DNA of 64,000 nt from Prorocentrum cordatum (GCA_963575745.1 CAUYUJ010014616.1:268597-332596), one strand, 5' to 3'. Shown: positions 9,776-21,000, counted from the first letter of the stretch. The notes: generated by a model from the sequence alone, not told the origin. A program made the numbers and translations.

Positions 9776-9974
9776 AAAATGGGGCAGGAGCATCGGCGCA
9801 CATCGAGGGGGAGCCTCGCGGGGGCGGGGGCCTCCCCCTCTCCGCCCCACGCTGCGACGGAGCGGCCCCGCCCCTCTCTCCCGAGCAGCTCCCCCGGCGG
9901 GCGCCTCGAGGGCGCTGGAGCGCTGGCGCGCCGCCTCCACCCTCTCGGCCCAGGCGGCGTTCGCCTCGAAGTCC

Positions 9975-10145
9975 TCCTCCTCCTGCCTCCTCCTCGATCC
10001 TCCTCCTCGATCCTCCTCCTCCTCCTCCTCCTCCTCCTCCTCCTCCTTCTCCTCCTCGAATTCCTCTTCCACCCTCTCGGTCCAGGCGGCGTTCGCCTCC
10101 TCCTCCGCCTCCTCCTCCTCCTCCTCCTGCCTCCTTCTTCTCCTG
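9975..10145. repeat. (CTC)n microsatellite, antiparallel to the preceding (GAG)n
   Basis: Tandem CTC triplets in two blocks separated by a duplicated CACCCTCTCGGTCCAGGCGG-like word (near 9945 and 10072). Together with 9606-9775 it forms a large imperfect inverted repeat of purine and pyrimidine tracts. Confidence 0.9.
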
Positions 10146-10200
10146 CGCCTCCACCGTGTCCTCCTCACGTTCCGCCTCCTCTCAGAGGAACAAGAGACTG

Positions 10201-10363
10201 CATACACATACACTTCCGCAGCTGCGCGCGGATTTTCGGATCGGCGCTGGATCCCCCTCCCAAGCGCGCGGAGCGCGCCAGGGGCGGCGCCGGAAGCGCC
10301 GCATGGGGGGGCCCAACGCAAATTTCAGAAATCCGCGAGGGACGCCGAACATTTATGTGTATG
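10201..10363. mobile_element. MITE-like element, family B, copy 1
   Basis: It starts CATACACATACACTTCCG and ends with the approximate reverse complement CGAACATTTATGTGTATG. Inside the ends are GCGCGCGGATTT/AAATCCGCGAGG, and the core is CGCGCGGAGCGCGCCAGGGG. The same organisation occurs at 14201-14322 and, in opposite orientation, at 15111-15276. There is no coding capacity. Repeated ends plus a repeated core indicate a small dispersed palindromic family. Confidence 0.7.
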
Positions 10364-10539
10364 CCGGTTGTTCTTCCTCGATCCTCCTGGACTTGCCATC
10401 GCTCGGACGCCGGCCGGCAGGCAGCTTACATTGTTTGATTGCGTAGCGTGTTGTGCACAATGCGCAGCACTTCATATACATCTATCCATATAGAACGACT
10501 ACATATACATGGAATCAGGCTGAGTTTTTACGCGCAGCG

Positions 10540-10740
10540 GTGAACCGTTGTACACAACAAGAGTTACACACTACACGGTTTATATCACATGCATGATACA
10601 TGCATACACATTTACATGCGTGTGCGTGTATATCCATGTGCATGGACATATATATGTATATACACATGTGTGTATACATGTATATACATATGTTTGTGTG
10701 TGTCTATGTGCACGGGTGGCCCACGCTCATGCGCATGTGG
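10540..10740. repeat. ACAT/GTAT-rich simple repeat
   Basis: Degenerate alternating purine-pyrimidine repeat (TACACATGTGTATAC-like words), prone to Z-DNA or hairpins. It gives His/Tyr/Ile/Thr-rich false frames. Related tracts lie at 31130-31845 and 35095-35470. Confidence 0.85.
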
Positions 10741-10744
10741 GCGC

Positions 10745-12890
10745 ACGGGCGCACCGTCGCAAACAGGAATGCACAGCGACACTTCGTACTCCCTTGTTTT
10801 TGAACACGAGCAAATTAAAACAACTTTACAGCAACATGCACTAACACCCAAAGCACAAACACGAAGCCACTAATTCACGCACCAACGCAATAAGCTAACA
10901 ACGGACACGGTGCATTTTATACAAGGACAGGGGGGAAAGACATAGTAGGACGCAGCACGTACCGCGACAACTTTCAGAACACAAACGAAATCAACAACCA
11001 CTGCACTGCTACACTCGTATGTAATACGTAACATGGTCCCAAAATTCTGCGCAAAACCACTGGGGTACTATGTACGATGAACTGGTGGGGTACGGCGTAC
11101 TGTACCACTGTGTAACCGTGTGCCCGGGCACCGGGACACTACGGATCAGGGTGCCAGGGGCGAATGGGCCCTGTGGGCTGCCCGTCATTTGCCTCGCGCT
11201 GCGTGGGGGGATACGTTGCAATTGAAGGAAGCACTTCCCTCCCAAAACCGCCAAGAATGCGAGCACCGACGGTTGCCGACGTTCGCATCGACGCGTCAGG
11301 CGAGGACCCAACAACGTTGACAACTCACTTGGGCAAAACCATCGTTTTTCTCAAATCACCCAGGCGAAATCAACGACTACGACATCATCGGAAACGGATA
11401 TGAGCCTCTCTCCACGATTTGGCCAGAGCGCGGCTTCCCACTCTGTGTCGCGCAACACGATCACACACACAACGAAAAACTCGACGCGCCAACACAACAA
11501 ACAAATCGTCGAGACAAACCACCAGTGCAACATCGAGACGTACCCAAACAATCTTGTTTTGCGTGGTGCAACAAGGGATGTTCGTCTCAACTATGGTTCT
11601 GGGAAATGCGGATGGCCAAAATAACCGCAAGCGCTGTGGGTTGTTAGACCCCCCCATTCGTCGGAAACTAATTACCTGCCCGGCGACCTTATTAACGGAC
11701 CAAGGCCCCGCAAATTGTGGAACATTTGTTTTCTACGCGGTGCCCGCCGCGCAACAACGACGACGACTAGGACTGCGCTTGCGAATAAATCCCCGATGTG
11801 ACTAGGGCATCGACTGCGACTACGACTACGAGTATTTCGCAAACCCGACTACTATCATGACTACGAGACTACGACTGTGACTACGACAACGACTACGACG
11901 GCTACCACTACAGTGCGGGCGCAGCCGCAAGGAACCCTCGCAAGAAACCCAACCCTGAGAACCCGTGCGCCAGGTGCACCTGAGGGGAAACCTGGAGCGC
12001 CCTGAATGCAGCAGCCCCCCCAACGCCTTGGGGAAGTCACCGCGCAGCGCGAGGGACGGAGAAACCCGGGATACCGTGACGAAAAGCAGATGGTTTCTTG
12101 ATGCGCGCTCCCACGCCCCCCATCCTAGATCCGCAGCTCGATCCTCACAGAACCCACACACGTAAGCTCTGTAGCCCAAGGAGGACAATCCATTCGCCGG
12201 GGAAAATAAATGCCCTCAACATCATCCAGCATGACAAACCATACTGGGTAACTAATCGGCAGGCCTCGTCGCGGGCGGCGAAGCTGAACACGTGGGTGTA
12301 CATGCGTCGCGCAGAATGCAAAAACGCGTGCAAAAGAGAACGACGGAATAAAGGACGATATTGTGAGCAACTCCTCCGTCGAAGAATGTGTCGATCTATA
12401 TTGCAGTTCTCTTGCAAACGCACTCAAAACTCCTCTGTCGCGCAGGGCAGGCAGCCCCGGAAGGCATCACTCGGCGGGGAAACCCCCAACATCATCCAGC
12501 GCGGTGAACATTTGTGGGAAACCCATCGGTGGCCCGTGACGCTGGCACTGGCGACGAAGATGTAAATGTAGATTGTAAATGTATCAGCAGATTGTCGTCG
12601 CTTCAGGGGGCCCGCTCGGGCCGTCGTCCACGACCTCGACGACGGCACCGCCCTCAGCGCCACCTTGGGCCTCAGCGCCAAGCTTATGCTGACGCGGCGT
12701 CGCGGGCCTTCCTCAAAGCTAAGATTGGTCTGGGGGCCCAAGAGAGCCTCAAAGCCCCAGTTGCGAAAGAAGGGCTGACGAAAGGTAGGGGGATGAGAGG
12801 GAGCTCGCGAAGACCAAGGGTTTCGTGAAGAATCGGCCGTCTGTCGCGCCCCCCCGCTCCCCGCCTGTTCTGTCCTGCCTTCCCTCGTCT
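10745..12890. other. AT-richer spacer without a recognised gene
   Basis: This stretch is clearly less GC-rich than its surroundings. The longest open frames (about 90-150 codons) have no motif I recognise. Simple features are an ACTACG-type hexamer repeat at 11800-11915, a short direct repeat with ACTGG(TG)GGTAC at 11060-11085, and two copies of a CAACATCATCCAGC-centred segment (12180-12250 and 12440-12540). Confidence 0.5.
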
Positions 12891-12894
12891 TGCC

Positions 12895-13130
12895 CCTCGT
12901 CCTCCTCCTCCTCCTCCCCCTCCTCCTCCTCCTCCTCCTCCTATTCCTCCTCATCCTCCTCGTTTTCCTTCCCTCATCCTTCTTCGTCTCCTCCTCCTCC
13001 TTCTTCGTCTCCTCCTCCTCATGAGACGAGGAGGAACAGGATGAGAACGAGGAGGAGAAGCAGGAGGGGGAGGAGGAGAAGGAGGAGGGGGGGAGGAGGA
13101 AGATGAGGAGGAGGAAGAAGAGAGGGGGGG
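12895..13130. repeat. Long pyrimidine/purine palindrome, (TCC)n followed by (GAG)n
   Basis: A (TCC)n tract (12895-13020) is followed without a gap by a (GAG)n tract (13025-13130). The junction CGTCTCCTCCTCCTCATGAG/ACGAGG is a near-perfect inverted repeat, so the strand can fold into a hairpin of roughly 100 bp per arm. Confidence 0.9.
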
Positions 13131-13189
13131 GGGCGAATGTGATCCTCCGCTGAGAAAAACAGGAGGGACAGGGGGGGGTCAACACGTAA

Positions 13190-13960
13190 GGACTTCATGA
13201 GATAGCTGGTGCCCTGTGCGTAAGTGTACAAGAACACCTACCTGTGCTGGCTGATTTCAACTGCTCCTACACCTTGCCCTGAGACTCTCCCGCGCACCCT
13301 GCAGGATGATGAGAGATCACCGAGAGATTTCGGACAGTCGGGTCATAACTCGGGTCCCAAACTTCTGTTCGGGACGACTCGCGCACCGCAGGAACAATCT
13401 CGGCAAAACGCAGCTGCTGGAGAGCATCTCCTCGAGGCTGGAAAACCGTCGAGCCGGTCTAAAAATCTCAGACCGCAATCCGAAGCAGCACTCACGGGAA
13501 CACTCGCGCCCCCCGATGACAGCGACGCGGAAGCTGCGCTCTGCGGTTTCTTCCCCCGAGCTGCTTCCCCTGTCGGATCCGAGCGCCTCACGACAACGGC
13601 AGCTCGAGGTCGCTCCCTGGACCCCTCCCGGGATCCAAGCGCACCAGATTCCCTGAGCTGCGCCAAGCCGCGGCGACGAGGTCCCGCCCCCGAAGGCCAG
13701 GTACCGCTGCCTCACCTCGCCCGCCTCTGAAAAACAGGTGCGGCAAGTCCGTGTCGTGACGACCCCGGCGTTGGCTCCTGGCACAACTTGCACCGCTCAA
13801 CCTCGAGGGATTGGCGTCCTTCCGATCAACCGATCGTTCCACTTTGGCCGACGCTGAGCCACTGGCAGCGCTCAACTGTGAACGCCCGTGGTTGGGTCGC
13901 CGCCGCATCGGCACGACGCGAACCTGCCGTAGCCAACGAGCGCAACCCCCTTGTATAGAG
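13190..13960 (-). other. Spacer with a weak coding candidate
   Basis: Minus frames 13343-13666 and 13317-13793 are open over about 107 and 158 codons. One contains the pair C-R-T-C and a Ser/Ala-rich stretch, and an adjacent frame has CKLCQEPTPGS, but the frames alternate and no domain is recognisable. It could be a decayed gene or chance GC-rich openness. Confidence 0.25.
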
Positions 13961-14174
13961 GCCTCCTAGATGGGGTCCGAGTAGATGAGGTCGGAGGATT
14001 GCACCGCATCGCCGATGCATCGCCGATGCATCGGCTATGCATGGGCGACGTCGGCGATGCATCGGCGACACTGGTGTGGAGAAAATTGGTTTCCACATCG
14101 AGCCGCATCGTCAATGCATCGGCGATGCAGCGTGGTCCACCGATATCATCTACTCGGATCCCATCTGGGAAGGC
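13961..14174. mobile_element. Palindromic element with GATGCATCGGC core, family C
   Basis: The left arm (GCCTCCTAGATGGGGTCCGA, then GTAGATGAGGTCGGAGG and GCATCGCCGATGCAT) is matched by the reverse complement of the right arm (14100-14174, ending CATCTACTCGGATCCCATCT). Arms of about 60 bp enclose a core of GCATCGGCGATGCAT-type words, each itself palindromic. The frames on both strands are by-products. A fragment of the same family lies at 58345-58440. Confidence 0.7.
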
Positions 14175-14200
14175 TGGACTGTAGTAGCAAAAGAAAAAGC

Positions 14201-14322
14201 CATACACATAAACTGTTGGCGCTCCGCGCGGAGCGCGCCAAAGGCGGCGCCGGAGGCGCCACCGGGGGGCCCCGCGCGGATCCAAGAAATCCGCGCGGAG
14301 CGCCAAAAGTTTCTGTTTATGG
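14201..14322. mobile_element. MITE-like element, family B, copy 2
   Basis: The best-preserved copy. The left end CATACACATAAACTGTTGG plus CGCTCCGCGCGGA is mirrored by TCCGCGCGGAGCGCCAAAAG and TTTCTGTTTATG at the right. The core GCGCGCCAAAGGCGGCGCCG is shared with copies at 10201 and 15111. It lies only 26 bases from the family C palindrome. Confidence 0.75.
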
Positions 14323-14906
14323 CGTTTTTTCTCCTTCGGTATAGGGCAACTGCCGTTGCCTCAACTCGCCCTCCTCTTACCTGAGCTGCTTCCTTCGGGA
14401 AGGCAGAACTGGGTTCAGTGGGACCTGGTTTAGTGATGTGCACTGGGGGACGCCCCCCCCTCCCCGTCCCACTAACCGGAACTGCCGTCGCCCGAAAAAC
14501 ACCAGCTACGGCAGACCTGGTTTAATGATTCTGGCCGATTCAGGGGCTCGGGGGCTCTAGCTGGCTATACCCGCTCCCTGGGTGCGCGGGCGGCTCGCCG
14601 CGACAACAGCGCGCGCCTCCTCGCCGGCCGCGCCGGTCAGGTCTGCCCGGAGCTCCTGAGCAGCGTCTGATGGCCATGTTCCCCACCAGGTGGGGATGTA
14701 TGATCCAAGGCTCTGGCTCCCCCCTGCCCCCCAATGCTGATGGGATCGTCCCCCCCCACCACCCCCCGCACCCTGGATGGGTACGTATGCCGGTGAGCCT
14801 CGCGGAAGCCAGGCGAATAGGATCGCCTCCCCCCCTTCCGTGGTCGTGGCCCTGTGGGCGTGGCGTGATGGTGGGTGCCCGTGCCCCCCCTCTGGTGGTG
14901 TGGGCT

Positions 14907-14942
14907 GGTTCGTCGTAGTCGTCGTCGTCGTCGTCGTCGTCT

Positions 14943-14984
<42 letters not shown>

Positions 14985-14990
14985 TCGTCA

Positions 14991-15046
<56 letters not shown>

Positions 15047-15050
15047 CCCC
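14907..15050. repeat. (GTC)n microsatellite
   Basis: Tandem GTC/CGT triplets with a CTCGTC sub-block. It encodes only poly-Val, poly-Arg or poly-Ser frames. Confidence 0.95.
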
Positions 15051-15110
15051 CACTCCCATCTGTGGGGGGGCTCTGAACCCTCGACTGTGGATCATATGAT
15101 CAAGTAGCGG

Positions 15111-15276
15111 CGTAAACATGAACGTGCGGAGGTCCGCGCTGATTTCTTGGATCGGCGCTGGGCCCGCCGCCCGGCGCGCGGAGTGCGCCAGGGGCGGCGG
15201 CAAAGGCGCCGCCGGGGCCCCCATGGAGCCGATCCACAAAAAGTCCGCGCGGGCCGTCGAAAGCGCGGGTTTGCGA
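15111..15276. mobile_element. MITE-like element, family B, copy 3 (opposite orientation)
   Basis: CGTAAACATGAACGTGCGG and GGTCCGCGCTGATTTCTTGG at the left match the reversed right end of the 14201-14322 copy. The right end contains GTCCGCGCGGGCCGTCGAAA. The core GGCGCGCGGAGTGCGCCAGG is shared. Divergence is higher than between the other two copies. Confidence 0.65.
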
Positions 15277-15534
15277 GACTTGCTGCTCCTCGGGTGATAC
15301 TAGGGAGCGATGTCTGACGCTGCTGGTAGGGGGGCGGGGAGGTTCTGGACCCCCCGCTCCCTGGGGTCCAACCCTTCTCCGAAAACCTGGGGTGGCAAGG
15401 GGGGTTCTGGACCTCCCTCTTCCTCCCCCCGTCTAGGAGGAGTGGGGGAGGGAAAAGACGGGTCTCCCAGAAAATTAACCAGGGAGTCCACGACCCACCC
15501 CTTTTCCCCTCTCCCCCCGACGCCGCTGCCCGCA

Positions 15535-15720
15535 GACGACGACGACGACGACGGCGACGACGAGGACGAGGACGAAGACAAGGAGAGGACGACGAAACCG
15601 ACGACGACAAAGACGTCGCCAGCAAACGACGCCGACGTCGCTGCTGGCAAACGACGGCGCTGACGACGACGAAGACGACAACCACGACGTTGACGGCGAC
15701 GACGCCGACGCCGACGGCAC
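15535..15720. repeat. (GAC)n microsatellite
   Basis: GAC/ACG triplets with interruptions. It is complementary in sense to the (GTC)n tract at 14907-15050, so the two can pair as long inverted arms about 600 bp apart. Confidence 0.9.
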
Positions 15721-15721
15721 T

Positions 15722-15990
15722 CGAGCCCTAGTGGGATGCAATTCCAGCTGGATCGTCCCGCCGCAGAAGCTACTATAGCTGGATCTACGAGTCCAGTAAA
15801 GCCTGATCCAACCCTAGTGGGATTATACAACATGGCATTAAGGCTTGTGGATCGTACCCTGGTCGGATTTGATCAAAATTGGATCCAGCCGTCGTAGGAC
15901 TTGCGACGCTCTTTTAGAGCAGGACGCAGCGTATTAGTGTTCTACAGAAGTGGTAACCGAACCCTCGTATGATTCTACCAGAGCTGGATC
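15722..15990. repeat. Degenerate tandem repeat of a CCTAGTGGGATT...AGCTGGATCC unit
   Basis: At least four diverged units of roughly 50-70 bp contain CC(T/C)NGTNGGAT followed by NAGCTGGATCC-like words. No coding content. Confidence 0.6.
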
Positions 15991-16039
15991 CAAACCTCAT
16001 CACGCCAGCCCTCTAGGGCGTAAGTGGTTTAGGGCGCTT

Positions 16040-16480
16040 CTTCTTCCAACCACCTTTCTTCCCCTTCGGGGAGGGGCTTACCCCTCCCCCTACCCCTCCC
16101 TCTGGACCTGGACGGAGCGTTCCGCAGGTCGCTGGAGCGTCCAAGATGGCATCGGTGAAGTCGCCAAAACACATGGTCTGGTAACATGTTGGCCTCCAGG
16201 GGGGACAGCGCAAATTGGTCGACCTCCTCCAAAATAGCTCGAAGATAGGGCCCGAGGATCCCACGGGTGCCCCAAGACGGCCCCAAAAGACTCCCTGACG
16301 TCGGCCTCTCTAGACATGGGAGGGGGGGGCGTTCCGAAGGGGAGGGGGCTTCGAGCTAACCCTCCCCCCTTCCTGTGGTGTGGGGGGGTCGAACAGCGGA
16401 AAGCGCCTCTCGCCTTGTGAATTGCAGGGGGGGGGGGGTCGCACCGGGGGAGGCCCGCACCATCTGCAGGGGAAGGAGGT
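16040..16480. repeat. C/G-run hairpin repeat
   Basis: Short blocks such as CCCCTTCGGGGAGGGGCTTA and GTTCCGAAGGGGAGGGGGCT are mutually inverted and resemble the units at 62390-62880. Between them lies ACATGTTGGCCTCCAGGGGG (16184-16203), which recurs near 17710. Confidence 0.65.
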
Positions 16481-16689
16481 TGAACTGGGGTGGGCGCAAG
16501 GATGACAACGATGACAACGAAGACGACGGCGACGATGACGGCAGCGGCGACGACGACGACGACGGACAACAGACGGCTAAACAGGCAACGTAAGCATTAC
16601 AATACAGACAAACAATCAGCCAGCGCAGATCCCGAATAGATCAGAATGCTGGCATGACGTGGACTATGTGGACGGGCGTAGGTTGGACT

Positions 16690-17165
16690 GGGGTGGACTC
16701 TACTCCACTCTACTCAACTCGACTCTATTCTATGACACTACTCTACCGCCCACCCTACCCTTCTCTAGTATACTCAACTCTACTCTACCCTACCCTACTC
16801 TACACTTTCTAACCCACGTCTGCTCTATTCAAATCAACTCTACTATGATCCTGTTCGTACTCTGCTCAACTTCTACTCTACTCGTATTCCATCTCTACTC
16901 GAATCTACTAGGTTCTAGTCGACTCGGCTCAGTCTCATTTGTACTAACCGTATCATACTCTATGATCGACCCTACTCTGCTCTAACTCTAACTCTAACGC
17001 TAACTCTGACACTGACTTTAACTCAACTCGTACTCTACTCTACTTTACTCAATCTCTTCCTGGTCCTATTCTACTCGACTCTCCTCTCCTCAACTACTTT
17101 GCTCTACAACCTATCCTTCTCTTTTCTGGTCTAGTCTACTCGACCCTACTCTACTCTACCCTGTT
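16690..17165. repeat. TCTAC pentamer satellite
   Basis: About 475 bp of degenerate CTCTACTCTACCCTACTCTA-type pentamers. No gene. Confidence 0.9.
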
Positions 17166-17204
17166 GCGAGGCGGCCGTAGCTGCTGCATGCAGACCATAG
17201 GCTC

Positions 17205-17285
17205 GTACTCCGTCGTCGTCGTCGCCGCCGGCGTCGTCGTCAACGTCGTCGTCGTTGTCGTCGTCATCGTCATCGTCAACGGCGT
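17205..17285. repeat. (GTC)n microsatellite
   Basis: Tandem GTC/GCC/ATC triplets, translating as poly-Val. Confidence 0.9.
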
Positions 17286-17474
17286 GTTCACCTTCGGCTT
17301 TGTCGTTGGCCATGGACGAAGTGTGAAAGGAGCTGGTTCGACCCCATCCCCTATGCAGTTCTCGCGGGGAGAGGGCCCCCCGCCAGGTTCGACCCCCTCC
17401 TCCGTCTTAAGACTGGACCCCCCCTTGGCTCGAACCTCCAAGGGTTCGAACCCCATCCTCTTCCAAGCGTCCAC

Positions 17475-17945
17475 AGAACGTGGTGTTTCTAATTTAGAAA
17501 CCCCCCTTCGTTTGATCGATCTCTTCCTAGATGCCCCCCAGTAGCTCCCAAGGGTGCCCAAAGGCGGCCACAAGAGGTGCTGAGCATGCCCCCGAAGGTC
17601 CCTCAAGAGCTCCCAGATGCCCCCCGAAAGGCTTCCCAAAGGCCCCCCAGACGCCCCAAGAAGCCTCGGCTAAAAGGCCACTAACTGGTGTGACTTAGGT
17701 TTTGGCCACATGTTGGCCTGCTGGGGGGGAAACCGTAATCAAGGATTCCCCCTCTTTTGATCGATCCCTTCCAAGATGGCCCTCGAAGCTCCCAAGGAGG
17801 CGCCAAGAGGTGCCCAGGAGGCCCTGAGGAAACCTCCAAGAAACTCCCAAAATACTCCCAAGAGGCCCAAACGCCCTCCCAAACGCACCCACGACGCTTC
17901 AAAAGGCCCCCATAACTCCCAAATTACCTTCAAAACGCCTCAAAT
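17475..17945. repeat. CCCCAAGAGGCC-type short-period repeat, two units with a shared leader
   Basis: Two blocks each begin with TTTGATCGATC(T/C)CTTCC (near 17512 and 17756) and continue with degenerate 11-13-bp words like CCCAAGAGGTGCCC. This is the reverse complement of the GGCCCTCTTGGG arrays at 24510-25215 and 26680-26895. It gives false Trp/Gly/Leu-rich minus frames. Confidence 0.75.
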
Positions 17946-18159
17946 ATGGTGAACTACCACTTCCAAGAAGGCCAGGCACGAGCTACGAACCGCGCACACA
18001 CGAGCCCTGGAAACGCTGGCAGCACGAACCCCAGACGCCCGAACAACCACCCACCGAAACCAAACAAACTCCACCCGCGGAAACCAAAAGGCAACATTTG
18101 AAACCCTAAAAACAAACCTGATTCTCCTTATTATCCGTTTCGTTTTTTTCGCTTAACCA

Positions 18160-18470
18160 TCATCACTGAAATCATAATAATATTCGCCATCGTTCGATTT
18201 CATCACCAACATCACCACCACCATGTTCATCATCACCACCGTCGTCATCACCACCCGCATCATTATCAACATCATAAAAGCCGTCAGTACCGTCGCCCTG
18301 CGGCCATCCACATCACCAGCCACCTCATCATCACCAACGTGATCATCGTCGTACACATTACCATCATCATCGCTATCACCATCGTCGCCACCGGCATCAT
18401 CACCATCATCGTCAGCACCATCATCGTCGCGCCGTCATCCTCCTCGCCATTCTCATCATCACTATCATCA
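18160..18470. repeat. (CAT)n-type microsatellite
   Basis: ATC/CAT/CAC triplet mixture. A matching (GAT)n tract follows at 18690-18825, forming a loose inverted pair. Confidence 0.85.
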
Positions 18471-18689
18471 CCCCTCCCTCGATCTCCACATCCTGCTCAT
18501 CCTCCCTCTGCCTCGCCACGCGCGGATAAATTATCCTCGCGAAGGACCGTCTGCAAACGCGAATGCCGCTGGGCAGGTGGGGCGAAGGAAAGGACCTCGA
18601 GGTGGAATGCCGTACCGTACGGGTGTGACAAAAGGGGCGGGGAGGCCGCATGCGACCTGCGCTGCGCAACCGAAGCACTCGGTGGTTCT

Positions 18690-18825
18690 GGATGGCGATG
18701 GATTGTGAATCTGGTGATGGTGATGGCGATGATTTTAATGATTGCGGCGATGACGGCGATGCTGATGGCGATGCTGCTGCTGACGATGATGATGACAATG
18801 CTGGTGATGATGCTTCTTTCCGGCG
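18690..18825. repeat. (GAT)n-type microsatellite
   Basis: GATGGCGATG-like triplets in the opposite sense to 18160-18470. Confidence 0.8.
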
Positions 18826-18839
18826 CAACGGTGGGAGGA

Positions 18840-19850
18840 CAAGACAGTAATGTCATTCTACTGGCGAAGCTTTTGACGACAAAACGAAATTCAAAAAAAT
18901 GCTTAAACGCCAAATGATCGGTACAGCGTTGGACGAATCGCGGCTGACCGAACGCGAGAACGCGAGCGCCCGCGCGATGCTCCTTGCTGCAAACTGATGC
19001 CCCGATTAGGACCACGATAACAGCGTTTGGCGCGAAAGGGCGCGGACCGAATTGCCTACCAATCGCGACGTTGCGATCAGGAACCGCCGCGCCAATGACA
19101 GCGGCAGCGGTGATAATCGAATAAACACCTTGGAGCAAGTGGCACTGCCACAGCGACATCAAAGGCGCCCTTGCGTTCAATAAGACATTGAAGGTCGCGC
19201 AACCACGCGCGAGCCCCATGCGACACTACAGCGCGCAACAGCACGATGAGCGGAGAAGTAGACAAGCAAGCGCGACGTGCGTGCCGGCGCGCGCTAACCT
19301 ACAACCGTGGGCTCGCGCGTGCGCGCGCGCATGTTCGAGGGCGGTGGCATCGCCAGAAGTCGCGGCGCGATGGCAACTGGTTCTGCAAATTTGCAGGTCG
19401 CCAGGCGCACTTCTAAAAATTCTCAGGGACGCAAAACCATAATGAAAACCGCGCTGCGCATCCAAAGCGACGCGATCACGCGAGACGTACTTTCGCGTGA
19501 GACACCAGGGAGGCATCGGCAACGTGGCGGCGGGCAGGAACGCATTAAATTGTGTTGCCGTGTTTGTGCACCCGGGCCCCCCCGCGAACTTTTGCGACCA
19601 GTGCGGGTTCACGAAACAGAAGAGCTTCCACTGCGCCAGGCATGGTGGAATGGCCCCTGCTACTAGTCTGGCGCGCGAGTGGGCCAGGCAGGGCACTTAT
19701 ATTTGCGCAGCGTGGGCCGACCATGATTGCCAGGAAGATTATGCATTCACGCAGGAGGATATCGATGGGCTCGGACAGGGCCCGAAATTCTTGGATACCT
19801 TTATGCTTTCGCCGGACCCGCCGATCTGCAAGGATCCATGCTGGATCGTG
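18840..19850 (+). other. Spacer with a weak cysteine-rich coding candidate at 19497-19800
   Basis: No recognised gene. The plus frame 19497-19800 reads FCDQCGFTKQKSFHCARHGG, then WARQGTYICAAWADHDCQED, with Cys/His spacing that could bind zinc and an ordinary amino acid mix. It runs directly into the 88-bp satellite, which would truncate any protein. The minus strand is also open here, so chance remains possible. The flanking DNA has many CGCGCG palindromes. Confidence 0.3.
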
Positions 19851-19854
19851 GTCC

Positions 19855-20185
19855 ACGTGGCGGCGCCGCCTCATGTGGGCGCATCCCCCCCCCGTTTCGC
19901 GGCCCCACATGGAGGTCCACCGAAGGCCCCAATGGCATGGCTCCATGGCGGTGCCGCCCATGTGGGCGCACCCCTCGCGCGGTTCGTGGCCCCGCATGGA
20001 GCCCCACTGACGGCCCTGCTGGCAGGGTCTACATGGCGGCTGCGCCCCATTTGGGCGCACCCCTCGCTCGGTTCGCGGCCCCGCATGGAGCCCCACCGGA
20101 GGCCCTAGTGGCGCGGTCCACATGGCGGCGCCGCCCCATCTTGGCGCACCCCCCGCGCATTCGTGGCCCCGCATGGTACCCGCAG
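19855..20185. repeat. 88-bp satellite, four units
   Basis: Units start near 19857, 19945, 20033 and 20122 and contain CATGGCGGCGCCGCCCATGT, GGGCGCACCCCTCGC and CGGCCCCGCATGGAGCCCCA. Two more diverged units lie at 21989-22152. Open frames on both strands here are products of the repeat. Confidence 0.9.
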
Positions 20186-20684
20186 CTGCGTGTGGTTGGG
20201 TATTTCGCCAGGGTTATTTTAGTCCAGGTTTTAATCGGCCTTTGCGAGGCCCCGTGGGCGACCGCGAGGGACTCTTTGAGTTTCTTGACATGCGTGGCCG
20301 CCCGCCTCTCGGCGCGAAGGAGTTGAGACGCGTCGCGTGCTTGCTGCGTCACGCGCGGGGCGGACTTCATGAGCACTGCGCCCACAGAGCATCCTGCGCA
20401 CGCTTGTGACGCTGGCATCGAGGCTACAGATTGGAGACCAGAGGTGCCGCGATCACTTCGGCGCCCGCTGTGCGTGGATCCGTCGGGACACGTACTCTAC
20501 AAGCAAATGCCTTTCTCATTTCGTCATCATCTGCTCTTGCCGCCCCCCTCGCATCCCCCCCGCGCTGTTCTTGCCTTGCCCTGGTTCGCGTTCCTTCTCG
20601 TTCTCCTTCTGCGTTGCGTGCGTGCGCCCTTGCTGCCATTCGACCCGTCTGCCCCCCTGTATCCACGCGCTGCGGGCGGCGCCC

Positions 20685-21000
20685 GGCCGACAAAAAAAAA
20701 CGATTGCCCGACGAAGTTGACTGACAAGAAACCGAACCGCCCGACAAACATAACAACCCCGACAAAAAATCGGCCCGACAAAATGGGCCGACAAAAAAAA
20801 AGAGGTGGCCCGACAGCCGCGACAAAAAAATCTGACCGACCCAAGAAAGTGTCGCGACAAAATCGTTCCTGGCTTTCGCTGCGGGGCGGATTCATTGTAA
20901 TTTCACAGTTAGGATGCACCCCCCCTGGACCCCGCGGCAATTTTGTCCGACGGTCCGGGTGGGCATTTTGTCGGTCAGTTTGGTTGGGCGGTTTGTCGAA
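20685..21000. repeat. CCCGACAAAA repeat with inverted partner
   Basis: About 15 degenerate words of the type CCGACAAAAAAA (20690-20870) are followed by reversed words TTTTGTCGGTCAGTTTGG and GGCGGTTTGTCGAAG (20938-21000), so the block is a composite inverted repeat. Confidence 0.75.

Noticed and set aside
9161-10438. 425-codon plus-strand open frame
   Set aside because: It is mostly poly-Glu and poly-Leu from (GAG)n and (CTC)n tracts, with two element copies and no domain.
17440-17456. GGGTTCGAACCCC resembling a tRNA T-arm
   Set aside because: No acceptor stem, anticodon arm or D-arm at the right distances. GGTTCGACCCC-like words recur in the same block as part of a repeat.
19855-20185. Possible CRISPR-like array of four regular repeats
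   Set aside because: Units are directly adjacent with no unique spacers, and the sequence is eukaryotic satellite DNA.
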